NCBI GenBank assembly: GCA_902478875.1
Contig: CABSMZ010000121.1
Span: forward strand, 1 to 5,963
Direction of reading: 5' to 3'
DNA length: 5,963 bases
Source of the DNA: an uncultured Collinsella sp.
GTDB lineage: Bacteria > Actinomycetota > Coriobacteriia > Coriobacteriales > Coriobacteriaceae
Part shown: positions 5,517-5,963 of the stretch, in pieces
How positions within the stretch are numbered: the stretch's first letter is position 1
Layout of the letters: the number at the start of each line of letters is the position of its first letter
The notes under the pieces: model-generated
The model's database searches: none
Seen by the model: only the letters and a program-made list of their open reading frames with translations
Told to the model about the DNA's origin: nothing
Made by a program: the position numbers and the translations under genes

Positions 5517-5917
5517 TTATACCTCGTCGTCCTCGTGCAGACGGCGGCGATAATCGGCGGCCCAGCCCTCAATATTTACCTGACGGGCGCGACCCAGGCC
5601 AAGTGCGTCGGCCGGGACCGGCTCGGTGATGACGGAGCCGGCGGCCACGAGCGCGCCGTCGCCGATCTGGGCGGGCGCGACCATCATGGTATCGGAGCCG
5701 ATGAAGGCGTCCTTGCCGATGACGGTCTTGTGCTTGTGCACGCCATCGTAGTTGCAGGTGATGGAGCCTGCGCCCACGTTGACGCCGGAGCCCATGGTGG
5801 TGTCGCCGATGTAGGACAGGTGAGGCACCTTAGAGCCCTCGCCGATCGTGGACTTCTTGATCTCCACGTGCGTGCCGGCCTTGGAGCCGTCGAGCATATG
5901 GGTGCCCGGGCGCAGGT
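5517..5917 (-). CDS. glmU: Bifunctional GlmU, C-terminal glucosamine-1-phosphate acetyltransferase part; 5' end missing
   Basis: The last 132 residues are present. GlmU acetylates glucosamine 1-phosphate and then uridylylates the product to UDP-GlcNAc for peptidoglycan. The fragment is the left-handed beta-helix with hexapeptide repeats. Acetyltransferase residues line up with E. coli GlmU at identical spacing: R2 in LRPGTH (R333), K20 in VEIKK (K351), the catalytic H32 in VPHLSYIGD (H363), Y35 (Y366), N46 in VNVGAGS (N377), and N55-Y56 in ITCNYDG. The tail NIEGWAADYRRRL resembles the QKEGW ending of the family. The uridylyltransferase domain lies beyond the contig end. The reading frame must be taken through LRPGTH to 5917; starting at the internal Met (5897) is only an effect of the junction with adapter sequence. 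Stop TAA at 5517-5519. Confidence 0.95.
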
Positions 5918-5963
5918 CTGTCTCTTATACACATCTCCGAGCCCACGAGACCGTACTAGATCT
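5918..5963. other. Illumina Nextera adapter contamination (not genomic)
   Basis: Bases 5918-5936 are exactly the 19-bp Tn5 mosaic end, CTGTCTCTTATACACATCT. Bases 5937-5951 are the Nextera read adapter CCGAGCCCACGAGAC. Bases 5952-5959, CGTACTAG, match the i7 index commonly called N702. Bases 5960-5963, ATCT, begin the P7 primer. The glmU frame is broken exactly here by a stop inside the adapter. This is an untrimmed read end left at the contig edge, not an insertion sequence. Confidence 0.98.

Noticed and set aside
5684..5932. Minus-strand open frame beginning MYKRQ
   Set aside because: The start lies in Nextera mosaic-end sequence; MYKRQ-type N-termini are a known signature of untrimmed adapter.
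5918..5936. Tn5/IS50-type transposon end
   Set aside because: The mosaic end is followed at once by Nextera adapter, index and P7 bases, so it comes from library preparation rather than from the cell.

Overview
This looks like a contig end from a high-GC Gram-positive gut bacterium, most likely class Coriobacteriia and probably Collinsella. The genus call is inference from protein character, GC-rich codon use and a lineage-typical AbiEi/DUF559-like protein; no marker gene was searched. Every convincing gene is on the minus strand, so transcription runs from high to low coordinates: glmU (3' part), prs, a 375-residue nuclease-like gene, pth, nfnA, then nfnB (5' part, cut by the window edge).

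Layout from the right. Positions 5918-5963 are not genomic: they match an Illumina Nextera read end (Tn5 mosaic end, adapter, an 8-base index and the start of the P7 primer). The genome stops at 5917, inside glmU, whose acetyltransferase C-terminus occupies 5517-5917 and is followed by an intrinsic terminator. Next come prs (PRPP synthetase, 4336-5322), with its own likely promoter and a strong terminator, then an accessory island (about 2520-4250), then pth (peptidyl-tRNA hydrolase, 1776-2405) and its terminator. nfnA and nfnB (563-1402 and 1-572) form a two-gene unit behind a clear -10 box and a leader hairpin. They encode the two subunits of an electron-bifurcating NADH-dependent reduced ferredoxin:NADP+ oxidoreductase.

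The most interesting part is the accessory island between prs and pth, genes that often sit close together with glmU in Gram-positive bacteria. One gene (2757-3884) has a C-terminal PD-(D/E)XK/DUF559-like nuclease signature. It is flanked by two elements of about 204 bp that share the same 26-bp terminal inverted repeats but have unrelated interiors. A third inverted-repeat element of 195 bp, with different ends, starts three bases beyond the pth stop codon and encloses the pth terminator. I see no transposase, tRNA, rRNA, CRISPR array or riboswitch.

The intact housekeeping genes (glmU fragment, prs, pth) keep their catalytic residues. They serve cell-wall precursor synthesis, nucleotide precursor supply and translation. 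Nfn balances NADH, NADPH and ferredoxin in anaerobic metabolism.
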